Assembly: GCF_001422245.1 (NCBI RefSeq)
Contig: NZ_LMMM01000002.1
Span: forward strand, 150,090-214,089
Direction of reading: 5' to 3'
Origin: Rhizobium sp. Leaf262
GTDB lineage: Bacteria; Pseudomonadota; Alphaproteobacteria; Rhizobiales; Rhizobiaceae
Length of the DNA stretch: 64,000 nt
Below, in pieces: positions 20,536 to 29,161 of the stretch (positions are counted from its first letter, which is position 1; every line of letters starts with the position of its first letter). The translations under genes and the position numbers were made by a program. The notes beneath the pieces were generated by a model. It was not told where the DNA came from, searched no databases, and saw only the letters and a program-made list of their open reading frames with translations.

Positions 20536-20594
20536 TGAGGCGGAACGGACTGCTCTCGTTTGCGTTATAGCATCGCATTTATGGGGAGAATGGC

Positions 20595-21488
20595 ATGCAG
20601 TGGCGTGGACGGCGACAATCCGACAATATTGAAGACAGACGTGGCATGTCAGCGGGCGGCGGTGGCGGCGGCTTTCGCCTGCCCACCGGTGGCGGTCGTG
20701 GCGGCGGCATCGGTATTGGCGGCCTCGTCGTTATCCTGCTGATCAGCTGGGCGCTGGGCATCAACCCCCTAACACTTCTGTCAGGCGGCGACGTGTCCAT
20801 GGATGGCGGGTCCCAGCAGACCACAGGCACGCGTCCTCAGGGCCAATCGAGCGACGAGACCACAGCTTTCGTCCGCACCGTGCTTGCCGAAACGGAAGAT
20901 ACCTGGGGCAAGATTTTCGCCGCTTCCAATGAAACCTACGAAAAGCCGACGCTGGTCCTCTTTGCCGGTCAGGTTCGGTCGGGATGCGGCACAGCCTCTT
21001 CGGCCAGCGGGCCGTTTTATTGCCCGCAGGATCGCAAGGTCTATCTGGATACCAACTTCTTCCGCGAACTCGATCAACGCTTCGGCGCATCGGGCGATTT
21101 CGCCCAGGCATACGTGATCGCGCATGAAGTGGGTCATCACATTCAGAATCTCACCGGCGTCCTGCCGGAGTTCAACCGTCAGCGTCAGGGCATGAGCGAG
21201 ACGGATGCCAACAAGATGTCGGTTCGCGTCGAGTTGCAGGCGGATTGTTATGCCGGCATCTGGGGCAAGTCCACACAGCAGAAGGGCATACTGGAAGCGG
21301 GTGATCTGGAAGAAGCGCTGAATGCGGCGCACCAGATCGGCGACGACACGCTCCAGAAGCAGACGCAGGGCTACGTCGTGCCTGACAGCTTCAACCACGG
21401 CACCTCGGCACAACGCGCCGAATGGTTCCGCCGCGGCTTCGAGAGCGGTCGTATCGAAGATTGCGATACGTTTTCTGCGGACATTTGA
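20595..21488 (+). CDS. Neutral zinc metallopeptidase, YpfJ/KPN_02809 family, membrane-anchored
   Basis: 297 aa. A Gly-rich N-terminus (residues 20-40) is followed by one transmembrane segment (about 41-57, GIGGLVVILLISWALGI). A periplasmic zinc-protease domain then carries HEVGH at 177-181 and a downstream Glu213 in RVELQADCYAG that can complete the zinc site. Cysteines at 131 and 143 may form a disulfide. GGGGAG precedes the ATG. The gene stands alone; its physiological substrate is not known. Confidence 0.88.
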   Translation: MQWRGRRQSDNIEDRRGMSAGGGGGGFRLPTGGGRGGGIGIGGLVVILLISWALGINPLTLLSGGDVSMDGGSQQTTGTRPQGQSSDETTAFVRTVLAETEDTWGKIFAASNETYEKPTLVLFAGQVRSGCGTASSASGPFYCPQDRKVYLDTNFFRELDQRFGASGDFAQAYVIAHEVGHHIQNLTGVLPEFNRQRQGMSETDANKMSVRVELQADCYAGIWGKSTQQKGILEAGDLEEALNAAHQIGDDTLQKQTQGYVVPDSFNHGTSAQRAEWFRRGFESGRIEDCDTFSADI

Positions 21489-21566
21489 GGCAGTCCGAAC
21501 GCAGTGAGGGGAGATGGCCTCTCCCCTTGCTTGAGTGATCGTCGGAGGTGCTCGGCGTGACAGTTC

Positions 21567-22049
21567 TTAACGAATGACCAGCGCCGCCACGAACATCCCC
21601 AACGCAAATATCGTGTGCGCAACAAGATTGAGCACCCGCACCTTTGTCGGGTTTGGCGTTCTGGATGCAGCCCATCCGATGCCGAGACCGGGTTGGAGCA
21701 GGAACCAGCCTGCGCCGACCGTGACAATGCCGACGATCCAGGGCAGAATGAACGACGGCGCGGCAAACCAGCCTTGCGGTACGATCATCGCCAGAATGAT
21801 CCCATAGAGAATGCCCACGGCATAGTGCGAGATCCAGCCGAGTGCCACCTCATGTTCGTAAGGGCTGGCGGTCGCGATGCTGTCGTGGAAGACCTTTCCC
21901 TTGGGCAGATGCCAGAACCAGCGCCCGACCGGCCCCCAGTTTGGCGCGGGCTGCCGGAAAAGGCGGTGCAGGATGATCGCCCAGATATCCATGAACACGG
22001 TGCCGCCAATGCCCATCACCGTCCCACGCCAAACGATTTCCCAAAGCAT
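21567..22049 (-). CDS. DUF2938 family integral membrane protein
   Basis: About 160 aa with four predicted membrane helices: WRGTVMGIGGTVFMDIWAII, ISHYAVGILYGIILAMIV, FILPWIVGIVTVGAGWFLL and LVAHTIFALGMFVAALVI. It also has the family-typical hydrophilic loop NWGPVGRWFWHLPKGKVFHD. The ATG at 22049 has GGAGAACG upstream; longer in-frame starts (22061, 22148) lack a better site. Function is unknown. It converges with the metallopeptidase gene. Confidence 0.78.
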   Translation of the reverse strand: MLWEIVWRGTVMGIGGTVFMDIWAIILHRLFRQPAPNWGPVGRWFWHLPKGKVFHDSIATASPYEHEVALGWISHYAVGILYGIILAMIVPQGWFAAPSFILPWIVGIVTVGAGWFLLQPGLGIGWAASRTPNPTKVRVLNLVAHTIFALGMFVAALVIR

Positions 22050-22142
22050 GACGTTCTCCATCCGACTCACAATTGCTTCCCGGTAAGGTGTCGGCTTTTG
22101 ATCGTGTCTACAAGATGGCTTTGAGGGCCGCAAACTCGCCGC

Positions 22143-22173
22143 CGTCATCCTTGGGACAAGCCCAAGGATGACG
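22143..22173. repeat. Short palindromic repeat with ACAAG loop
   Basis: Perfect 13-bp arms CGTCATCCTTGGG / CCCAAGGATGACG around the loop ACAAG. The same loop with different but self-complementary stems occurs at 42579-42662 and 44004-44058, so this is one member of a dispersed family. Confidence 0.8.
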
Positions 22174-22231
22174 ATAGTGGGTGTGGTGCTGTCGCCAGGC
22201 CATAACCGCCACGCACGCCTCCAAACAAAAA

Positions 22232-22259
22232 AGGCGTGACCGTTATCCCGGTCACGCCT
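22232..22259 (-). terminator. Intrinsic terminator of the chemoreceptor gene
   Basis: Stem AGGCGTGACCG / CGGTCACGCCT followed on the minus strand by TTTTTTG, 25 bp past the stop at 22285. Confidence 0.85.
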
Positions 22260-22284
22260 CTGGGCTTTTCATAATGTCGCCAGA

Positions 22285-24414
22285 TCAGGCAGCGCGGCTA
22301 TAGCGTTGCGCCTGTTCATTGGCCAGCTTGAACTGCGCCAGGAGTTCGTTCAGTGCAGCTGCTTCCGACGCAAGGCCGTGGCTGGCGGCGGTCTGTTCCT
22401 CGACCATGGCGGCATTCTGCTGGGTGCCCTGATCGATGGTGTTGATCGCCGTGTTGATTTCCTGCAAGCCGGTGGACTGTTCACGCGACGACAGAACGAT
22501 GGCATTGATGTGCTGGTTGATCTCCTGCACTTCCGCCACGATGGTTTCCAGCGCCTTGCCGGCATTGCCGACCAGCGAAACGCCCGCTTCGACCTGTGTC
22601 GTCGACGCGCTGATGAGGGTCTTGATCTCCTTGGCGGCGTTGGCGGAACGCTGTGCAAGTTCGCGCACTTCCTGTGCCACGACTGCAAAGCCCTTGCCTG
22701 CTTCACCGGCACGGGCCGCTTCCACACCGGCGTTGAGCGCCAGAAGGTTGGTCTGGAATGCGATTTCGTCGATGACGCCGATGATCTTGGAAATGCCGGA
22801 AGACGACTGCTCGATGCCTTCCATGGCCTTCACCGCATCGCCGACAACCACGCCGGACTGCTCGGCATTGGTGCGGGCGCGCTCCACCAGACGACCGACT
22901 TCTTCGGCGCGCTTTGCCGAGTCCTTGACCGTCGTGGTGATTTCTTCCAGTGCCGCTGCGGTCTCTTCGACCGACGCTGCCTGCTGTTCGGTGCGCTTGG
23001 CAAGATCGTCGGCGGACTGGCGAATCTCACTGGCACCGGCATCGATGGCGCGGGCGTTCTGGCCAACGGTGACGAGCGCGGCGTTGAGCTTGCCGATCGA
23101 GCTGTTGAAGTCCTCGCGCAGGCGGTCGATATGCGCCACGAAAGGCGTGTTGATGCGGTAATCCATGTGACCGTCGGACAGATGGGCAAGCCCCTCCGCC
23201 AGTGCGGTGACGGCGAACTGGATGTCTGCGGCATTTTTCGCAGCCGTCTGTTCGCGCTCGCTGCGCTCCCGTTCGGACAGGGTGCGTGTCTGCTCGGCAT
23301 CGCCTTCAAGGCGACGACGCTCCAGCGCATTGGTGCGGAACACGGCAACGGCTGCTGCCATCGAGCCGATCTGGTCCTTGCGTTCCTGTCCGGGAATGGC
23401 GGCGTCCAGATTGCCTGCGGCAAGCTGATCCATCGCCGATGTCATCTGCGTTACCGGCTTGACGATGAGGCTGTTCACGAGGAGCACGAGGAAGGCGATC
23501 ATGCCGGCAACGGCCAGAATGGTGGCGACGACGGCGGCAATACGGAACTGCGAAATGGAGGCAAAGGCCGTGCCTTTGTCGACGATGAGGCCCACGGACC
23601 ATTCGACGCCGGGAAGACCGGGTACGGGAATGAAGCTGGTGATCTTGTCCACGCCGTTGATCTGGGTTTCCGAAATCGCCTGCGAAATCTTCGGTGTCGC
23701 GGTCGGGAACAGATCGCTCAATGTCTTGTCGATCATCCCTTCATCGGGATGCATCAGGATTTTGCCATCCTTGTTGATCAGGAACGCATAGCCATCCTTG
23801 CCGGCATCGACGGATCCGATCATGGATACGAGCGCGCCGACCATGAAGTCGCTTGCGACGACGCCGACGAGTTTGCCATCGCGTTTGACGGGCAGGGCGA
23901 CACTGATGACTTGCTTGCCGGTGCTGGCAGCGATGTATGGTTCGGTCAAAATGGTCGAGTTGGCTTTGACGGCGGCCTGATACCACGGACGCTGGCGCGG
24001 GTCGTAACCCTCGCGCATCTTGGCGGACGGGAAGTTGTTGAAGGTGCCTGTTTCCTCGCCGAAATAGGTGGATTTGAACTCGCGGGCCAGCACATCATTG
24101 TGTAGGGCCAGTTCCAGCTTGTCCTGCGTCGTCGCCGGTACCATCGCTGCGCCGACCATTTCGGTCATCATCACGCGGCCGTTCAGCCAGTTGGCGATGC
24201 TCTGTGCCGACTGTTTGCCAGCGGCGTTGATCTTGTCTTCAACGAAATCATTGGCCGCGTTGCGCTGGAGGCCATCGATGTAAATCGAAAATCCTGCAAA
24301 GGCGACCACAACAACACAGGATGCCGCCACGACGATGCGCGTCATCAAATTGGATTTTTTGGACAATTCCTGGACCTCGGGAGGGCCCGGTCGCACCGGG
24401 CTTGAAGGAAACAT
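22285..24414 (-). CDS. Methyl-accepting chemotaxis protein with periplasmic dCache sensor
   Basis: Up to 709 aa. An N-terminal transmembrane helix ([20 protein letters not shown]) is followed by a periplasmic dCache_1 sensor at about residues 50-300 with [11 protein letters not shown], a second transmembrane helix ([20 protein letters not shown]), HAMP, and a cytoplasmic signalling domain with the hairpin tip [20 protein letters not shown]. It feeds the CheA/CheW pathway. The start is uncertain. The ATG at 24414 adds sixteen unusual residues over a GCCCGG-loop-CCGGGC hairpin. A TTG at 24366 with GAGG eight bases upstream gives a more normal N-terminus. The ligand is unknown; WYxxA loops often bind amino or carboxylic acids. 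Confidence 0.92.
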   Translation of the reverse strand: MFPSSPVRPGPPEVQELSKKSNLMTRIVVAASCVVVVAFAGFSIYIDGLQRNAANDFVEDKINAAGKQSAQSIANWLNGRVMMTEMVGAAMVPATTQDKLELALHNDVLAREFKSTYFGEETGTFNNFPSAKMREGYDPRQRPWYQAAVKANSTILTEPYIAASTGKQVISVALPVKRDGKLVGVVASDFMVGALVSMIGSVDAGKDGYAFLINKDGKILMHPDEGMIDKTLSDLFPTATPKISQAISETQINGVDKITSFIPVPGLPGVEWSVGLIVDKGTAFASISQFRIAAVVATILAVAGMIAFLVLLVNSLIVKPVTQMTSAMDQLAAGNLDAAIPGQERKDQIGSMAAAVAVFRTNALERRRLEGDAEQTRTLSERERSEREQTAAKNAADIQFAVTALAEGLAHLSDGHMDYRINTPFVAHIDRLREDFNSSIGKLNAALVTVGQNARAIDAGASEIRQSADDLAKRTEQQAASVEETAAALEEITTTVKDSAKRAEEVGRLVERARTNAEQSGVVVGDAVKAMEGIEQSSSGISKIIGVIDEIAFQTNLLALNAGVEAARAGEAGKGFAVVAQEVRELAQRSANAAKEIKTLISASTTQVEAGVSLVGNAGKALETIVAEVQEINQHINAIVLSSREQSTGLQEINTAINTIDQGTQQNAAMVEEQTAASHGLASEAAALNELLAQFKLANEQAQRYSRAA

Positions 24415-24688
24415 GCCTTAGGCTTTTGCAGCGTGCTTCATGCACCCGGAAATATTGACGTCTCTACCCGGCAACTCTTACCCATCAACGGTAAAGAAAG
24501 TTTAAGGTTCTCAGGAACCGGTTTCCGGTCTCAGGCTAAGCCGTTGTTTTCCGGTTCTATATTTTTTGTCGACTAGAATTTGTGCGTTTGCCCAAATTGT
24601 TGCGCAGTTCCTCCAAATATCCTATTCAGGTCGCGCGCCGCTCTCCTCATTTGCAGGGAAGCGGCTTTTGCTTTTTTGAGGTGATGTC

Positions 24689-26086
24689 ATGTCTTCGTCG
24701 GTCGCGGTTGAGAAAACTCCTGTGGGTGTCCATTCCTGGGGCGCGCATCTGCGCGCGACGCTCGCGCTGGGTATTCCGCTGATCGGCGCGCAGCTTGCGC
24801 AATTGGGCATTCACACCACCGATATGATTATTGTCGGACAGCTGGGCGCTGAAAAGCTGGCCGCCATGGTGCTGGCCGGACAGTTCTATTTCGTCGTCTT
24901 CATTTTCGGCTCGGGCTTTTCCGTCGCCGTCGTTCCCATGGTCGCCAATGCCTATGGGCAGGGGGATGCGACCTCTGCGCGTCGCGCCTTGCGCATGGGC
25001 ATGTGGGTGGCCATAGTCTACTGGCTGCTGACGGTGCCGCTGTTCCTCAGCGCCGAGAAAATCCTGCTGGCGCTCGGGCAAAATCCGGCAGTGTCCGCGC
25101 AGACCGGCCAATATCTGGCCGTCGCGCAATTCGGCCTGCTGCCAGCACTTCTGTTTTACGTCATGCGCGGCCTCGTCAGTGCCATCGGGCGGGCGGGCAT
25201 CATCCTTTACGCTACCATTTCCATGCTGCTGCTCAATGGTTTCCTGGCCTATGCGCTGGTTCTCGGCCATTTCGGCTTTCCCGCTTTCGGCATGATCGGC
25301 GCTGCCTATGCGGCTGTTATCGTCAACACCTTCAGTCTCGCTTTCATCGTCATCTATATCCAGACACGGGATGAGACGCGGCGCTACGAACTCTTCGTGC
25401 GCTTCTGGCGGCCGGATTTTCATGCGCTGTGGGAGGTCATCCGCCTTGGTCTGCCCATCAGCGTCACTATTCTGGCCGAAGTAACCCTATTCTCCGCCGC
25501 ATCCATTCTCATGGGCCAGATCGGAACGCTTGAGCTTGCGGCACACGGCATTGCGCTGCAATTGGCATCGATTGCCTTTATGATCCCGCTTGGGCTGGCG
25601 CAGGCTGCAACCGTGCGGATCGGCGTGGCGCATGGGCAGAAGGATTATCCCAATCTCGTGCGCGCAGCGATTACCGTATATGGCGTTGCCTGCGCTATCG
25701 CCGCCTGCGGTGGCCTTTTGTTCGCTCTCGTGCCTGAATATCTCGCAAGCTGGTTCCTCGATCCGACGCTTCCGGGTGCGACGGAAGTTCTGGCCTATGC
25801 AGGAACGCTGGTCATCATCGCCGGTGTGTTTCAGCTGGTGGATGGCATGCAGGCGGTGGCTGCCGGTCTTCTGCGCGGTCTGAAAGATGCACGCGTGCCG
25901 ATGATCCTTGCGCTGATTTCCTATTGGCCCATCGGTCTGGCGCTTGCCTGGATCGCAGCTTTTCCGCTCGGTTTTGGCGGACCCGGTGTCTGGTTCGGCT
26001 TCGTGGTCGGCCTGTCGACCGCTGCCGTTCTGCTGACCACACGCTTTTACCTGATGGTAAAGCGCGAAATGAAAACGGCCCGCTAA
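24689..26086 (+). CDS. MATE-family multidrug efflux transporter (NorM/MdtK type)
   Basis: 465 aa with twelve predicted membrane helices in two homologous halves. The N-half carries IPLIGAQLAQLGIHTTDMII and GQLGAEKLAAMVLAGQF; the C-half repeats the pattern with LGLPISVTILAEVTLFSAAS and GTLELAAHGIALQLAS. NorM-type pumps expel cationic drugs in exchange for Na+ or H+. GAGG lies 8 bp before the ATG. It converges on carA. Confidence 0.92.
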   Translation: MSSSVAVEKTPVGVHSWGAHLRATLALGIPLIGAQLAQLGIHTTDMIIVGQLGAEKLAAMVLAGQFYFVVFIFGSGFSVAVVPMVANAYGQGDATSARRALRMGMWVAIVYWLLTVPLFLSAEKILLALGQNPAVSAQTGQYLAVAQFGLLPALLFYVMRGLVSAIGRAGIILYATISMLLLNGFLAYALVLGHFGFPAFGMIGAAYAAVIVNTFSLAFIVIYIQTRDETRRYELFVRFWRPDFHALWEVIRLGLPISVTILAEVTLFSAASILMGQIGTLELAAHGIALQLASIAFMIPLGLAQAATVRIGVAHGQKDYPNLVRAAITVYGVACAIAACGGLLFALVPEYLASWFLDPTLPGATEVLAYAGTLVIIAGVFQLVDGMQAVAAGLLRGLKDARVPMILALISYWPIGLALAWIAAFPLGFGGPGVWFGFVVGLSTAAVLLTTRFYLMVKREMKTAR

Positions 26087-26096
26087 GAGCGGGCCG
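26076..26096 (-). terminator. Hairpin terminator after carA (overlaps the MATE gene 3' end)
   Basis: Stem CGGCCCGCT / AGCGGGCCG with a three-base loop. On the minus strand it is followed by TTTTC. The left arm lies inside the last MATE codons. Confidence 0.65.
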
Positions 26097-26128
26097 CCAT
26101 ATCGTTATTCGCAATTTCGAGAGTCTTA

Positions 26129-27334
26129 TCAGCGCTCTGCGAGAGCCGGTTCGCCCTTCTTCTCACGCAGCAGGTTGACGAAGCGGCGGAACAGATAGTG
26201 GCTGTCCTGCGGGCCGGGGGATGCTTCCGGGTGGTGCTGGACCGAGAAGACCGGCTTGCCGGTGATGCGCAGACCGCAATTTGTACCGTCGAACAGAGAT
26301 GTATGTGTCTCTTCAACACCTTCCGGCAGAGACTTCGCATCAACCGCAAAGCCGTGGTTCATGGACACGATTTCCACCTTGCCGGTGGTGAAGTCCTTGA
26401 CGGGGTGGTTTGCGCCGTGGTGGCCCTGATGCATCTTTTCTGTTTTCGCACCGACGGCGAGACCGAGCATCTGGTGGCCAAGGCAGATGCCGAACACAGG
26501 CAGGTCCGTCTTGATCAGGTTCTGGATGACAGGCACGGCATATGTGCCTGTTGCAGCCGGGTCGCCCGGGCCGTTGGAGAGGAACACGCCATCGGGCTTC
26601 AGCGCCATGATATCCTCGGCCGACGTCTGGGCAGGCACGATCGTGACCTTGCAATCCAGACCGGCAAAGAGGCGCAGAATGTTGCGCTTCACGCCGTAAT
26701 CGACGCAGACGACATGGTACTTGGCATCGGCCTCGCCCAGCGTGCCGAAACCTTCGTTCCAGACCCAGGGCGTCTCGTTCCAGACCGAAGACTGGCCGGA
26801 TGTCGCTTCGATGGCGAGGTCGAGACCTTCGAGACCGCTCCATGCCTTGGCTTCGGCCTTCAGCGCCTCGATGTCGAACACGCCGTTCGGATCATGGGCG
26901 ATGACGGCGTTCGGTGCGCCATTCTCACGGATCCAGGCCGTCAGAGCGCGCGTATCGACACCGCAAAGGCCGATAATGCCGCGGGCTTTCAGCCACGCAT
27001 CCAGATGCTTGGCAGCGCGGAAGTTGGATGGTTCGGTAATGTCGGCCTTGAAGATCACGCCGACCGCGCCGCGCCGTGCGGCAGGTGTCAGATCTTCGAT
27101 GTCTTCGTCGTTGGCGCCGATGTTGCCGATGTGCGGGAAGGTGAAGGTGACGATCTGGCCCAGATAGGATGGGTCGGTCAGGATTTCCTGATAACCTGTC
27201 AGCGCCGTGTTGAAGCAGACTTCCGCCTGAACCTTGCCGGTTGCGCCGATGCCGGTTCCCTCGATCACGGTGCCATCTGCCAGAACGAGCATGGCGGTGG
27301 GTTTGCGGGTGGTCCAGGGTGCTGTCTCGGTCAT
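26129..27334 (-). CDS. carA: Carbamoyl-phosphate synthase small (glutaminase) subunit
   Basis: Hydrolyses glutamine and channels ammonia to CarB. 401 aa. The N-terminal CPSase small-chain domain contains GTGIGATGKVQAEVCFNTAL. The class I amidotransferase domain has the nucleophile Cys284 in GICLGHQ and the His/Glu part of the triad in QHHPEASPGP. The ATG at 27334 is chosen (MTETAPW) over an upstream frame to 27535 whose extra 67 residues are not part of the family. It is divergent from yqeY. Confidence 0.97.
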   Translation of the reverse strand: MTETAPWTTRKPTAMLVLADGTVIEGTGIGATGKVQAEVCFNTALTGYQEILTDPSYLGQIVTFTFPHIGNIGANDEDIEDLTPAARRGAVGVIFKADITEPSNFRAAKHLDAWLKARGIIGLCGVDTRALTAWIRENGAPNAVIAHDPNGVFDIEALKAEAKAWSGLEGLDLAIEATSGQSSVWNETPWVWNEGFGTLGEADAKYHVVCVDYGVKRNILRLFAGLDCKVTIVPAQTSAEDIMALKPDGVFLSNGPGDPAATGTYAVPVIQNLIKTDLPVFGICLGHQMLGLAVGAKTEKMHQGHHGANHPVKDFTTGKVEIVSMNHGFAVDAKSLPEGVEETHTSLFDGTNCGLRITGKPVFSVQHHPEASPGPQDSHYLFRRFVNLLREKKGEPALAER

Positions 27335-27657
27335 CTCGTTTCCCGTTTCTGCTACTTCGGCCCGCCTCTTGAAAGGCAGGGGCAAAGCGGCCATCTTTTT
27401 TCGCGAATAAGGGCGCGCGAAAGCCTTCGCGTCGTAACCTTCGTTAAAATCCTGTGCAGGTGCCGGAAAATAACGAAAGGGGCACGCAGGGTCAACCACA
27501 CGCCCGATAATTAACCGGAATTTAAAAGCTGGCAAATCAACAGCTTAAGCAAATGATTTGCCGATACCCGGTTGCTGGTTTATGCCACCGCCAAAATAAT
27601 CAGGGAAATGCCTGACCGGAACATGCCGGTCGATATGGCTTTCCAAAGGAGACAGAC
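27335..27657. other. Divergent carA / yqeY promoter region
   Basis: 323 bp. It holds an AT-rich stretch around 27500-27600 and the strong site AGGAGACAG in front of yqeY. No attenuator, riboswitch or repeat was recognised. Confidence 0.5.
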
Positions 27658-28110
27658 ATGATCCGCGATACCTTTGCCGACGCTCTGAAAGAGGCCATGA
27701 AAGCCCGCGAACCGCGCCGTCTTTCCACCATCCGCCTTGTGCAGGCGGCGGTCAAGGACCGCGATATCGCCAATCGCGGCGTTGGCAAGGACCCGGTGTC
27801 GGATGAGGAAATTCTGCAGATTCTGGCCAAGATGATCAAGCAACGCGAAGAGTCCGCCGGTATTTACGATCAGGCTGGCCGCGCCGAACTGGCTGAGCAT
27901 GAGCGCGAGGAAATCGCCATCATCAAGGGCTTCATGCCGGAGGAGATTCCGCAGGAGAAGGTTCGTGCCATTCTTGAAGGCGTCATCGCCGAAACCGAAG
28001 CATCCGGCCTGCGCGATATGGGCAAGGTGATGGCCGTTCTGAAAGAGCGCTATCCCGGCCAGATCGATTTCGGCAAGGCGTCGGCACTGATCAAGGACTT
28101 GCTCAAGTAA
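27658..28110 (+). CDS. yqeY: GatB/YqeY domain-containing protein
   Basis: 150-aa protein of the YqeY family, related to the tRNA-binding tail of GatB amidotransferase. It begins IRDTFADALKEAMKAREPRR and includes RDIANRGVGKDPVSDEEILQ and the C-terminal helical segment EASGLRDMGKVMAVLKERYP. Its molecular role is unresolved; a role in tRNA-dependent amidation is only suggested by homology. Its place before dnaG and rpoD is usual in alphaproteobacteria. Confidence 0.93.
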   Translation: MIRDTFADALKEAMKAREPRRLSTIRLVQAAVKDRDIANRGVGKDPVSDEEILQILAKMIKQREESAGIYDQAGRAELAEHEREEIAIIKGFMPEEIPQEKVRAILEGVIAETEASGLRDMGKVMAVLKERYPGQIDFGKASALIKDLLK

Positions 28111-28131
28111 GACGAAACCGTCTGAAAAAGG

Positions 28132-28163
28132 AAAGGCAGGGCATATGTGGATGCCCTGCCTTT
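28132..28163 (+). terminator. Intrinsic terminator of yqeY
   Basis: Stem AAAGGCAGGGCAT / ATGCCCTGCCTTT, followed by TT, 21 bp after the stop. Confidence 0.88.
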
Positions 28164-28394
28164 TTCATGCGTGGAGATGCGCTTTGGGGGAAAGCGCCTG
28201 TTCGGCTTTCTTGGGGGATAGGCCCGAACCATCCAGCATCACACATACGCTCGGCATCATGCCGATGGTTGCAGATTAGGACGAGTTTCGCTTTCCATCA
28301 AATTACAAAAACGTAATGTCGCCAGAGGATTTTCCGCCGCAAATTTGCCAATTTGGCGCGTGCGCCGCATGTTCGGATCGAGGTCGAAACCCGC

Positions 28395-28727
28395 TCAGCT
28401 CTTGTTGCTTTGCTGCTCGCGCACATAGTGTCGCAAGATCGCGTTCATACGGGTCTGGTATCCCTTGCCTGTGGCTTTAAAGAAATCGATGACGTCCTCA
28501 TCCAGCCGGATCGAGATGGATTTCTTGGTGGTGGGAACGACGACCTCTGCCTTCGACCAATCGACATCGATCCACTCCGCCCAATCGGGGTCGTCACGCA
28601 TCGCACGCTCGATGTCCGCGTCGGTCAAGGCATCGACGCGCGCCCAGTCGGTCGCGCTTTTCTCGCCACGCGCGCGCTTGGCCCGAAGCTCATCCAATGT
28701 CATTCGCGTGGTAGAGTTTGTGCTCAT
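28395..28727 (-). CDS. brnA: BrnA-family antitoxin
   Basis: 110-aa antitoxin. After a charged N-terminus with RMTLDELRAKRARGE it has the BrnA core DPDWAEWIDVDWSKAEVV. A C-terminal ribbon-helix-helix segment (KSISIRLDEDVIDFFKATGK) binds DNA. The start has GAGGAAAA upstream and overlaps the end of brnT by 38 bp. BrnA neutralises BrnT and represses the shared promoter, where an inverted repeat is visible at 29027-29048. Confidence 0.9.
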   Translation of the reverse strand: MSTNSTTRMTLDELRAKRARGEKSATDWARVDALTDADIERAMRDDPDWAEWIDVDWSKAEVVVPTTKKSISIRLDEDVIDFFKATGKGYQTRMNAILRHYVREQQSNKS

Positions 28728-28980
28728 TTTTCCTCGCCGCGCGCGCTGAAATTATCCGACATATATCGCCGCGCATCGTGTAAACGACAGTTATGAGGCG
28801 ACGACCCAAGGGACAAATAGCGCAGATGCGGACTTCTCCGTTTCTGTTGGATAATAGCTCGATATGCGGTTCGCTAAGCGCTTCCAAGGCATCTTCGAAA
28901 TCGATATCGTGCTTGACCAAATTCGCTTTGCGTTTGTTCTCGTCCCATTCGAACGAGGCAAATTCTTTAGAGACAAGCAT
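28690..28980 (-). CDS. brnT: BrnT-family ribonuclease toxin
   Basis: 96-aa toxin of the RelE-like BrnT fold, an mRNA-cleaving enzyme. FEWDENKRKANLVKHDIDFE is the family signature at residues 10-29. VVYTMRGDICRIISARAARK contains the conserved RIISAR strand. It is the first gene of the pair, as is normal for brnTA. AGGAACG precedes the ATG. Confidence 0.92.
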   Translation of the reverse strand: MLVSKEFASFEWDENKRKANLVKHDIDFEDALEALSEPHIELLSNRNGEVRICAICPLGRRLITVVYTMRGDICRIISARAARKNEHKLYHANDIG

Positions 28981-29026
28981 AGGGCGTTCCTAAAAACACT
29001 GTTCGTCAGCACGTCCTGCGCTTTCA

Positions 29027-29058
29027 TGTATATTCATTTGTATATACACTTTTGTCAA
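29027..29058 (-). promoter_or_regulatory. brnTA promoter and candidate BrnA operator
   Basis: Minus strand: -35 TTGACA (29053-29058) with a -10 such as AATATA 18 bp on. An inverted repeat, TGTATAT / ATATACA with an 8-bp spacer (29027-29033 and 29042-29048), fills the spacer and -10, where a ribbon-helix-helix repressor would block polymerase. Confidence 0.65.
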
Positions 29059-29161
29059 GGTCTGTGAATAACGGGCATCATCCGTTTCTGCCCTTGGTAA
29101 TCCCGGCCTGCTGCGCTTATATAAAAGACTGGCCGAAAACAGGCAGTGATCCCAGGTAAAG

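Noticed and set aside
22306..24105. 599-codon open frame antisense to the chemoreceptor
   Set aside because: Shadow frame; low-complexity Gly/Asp/His-rich translation and no ribosome site.
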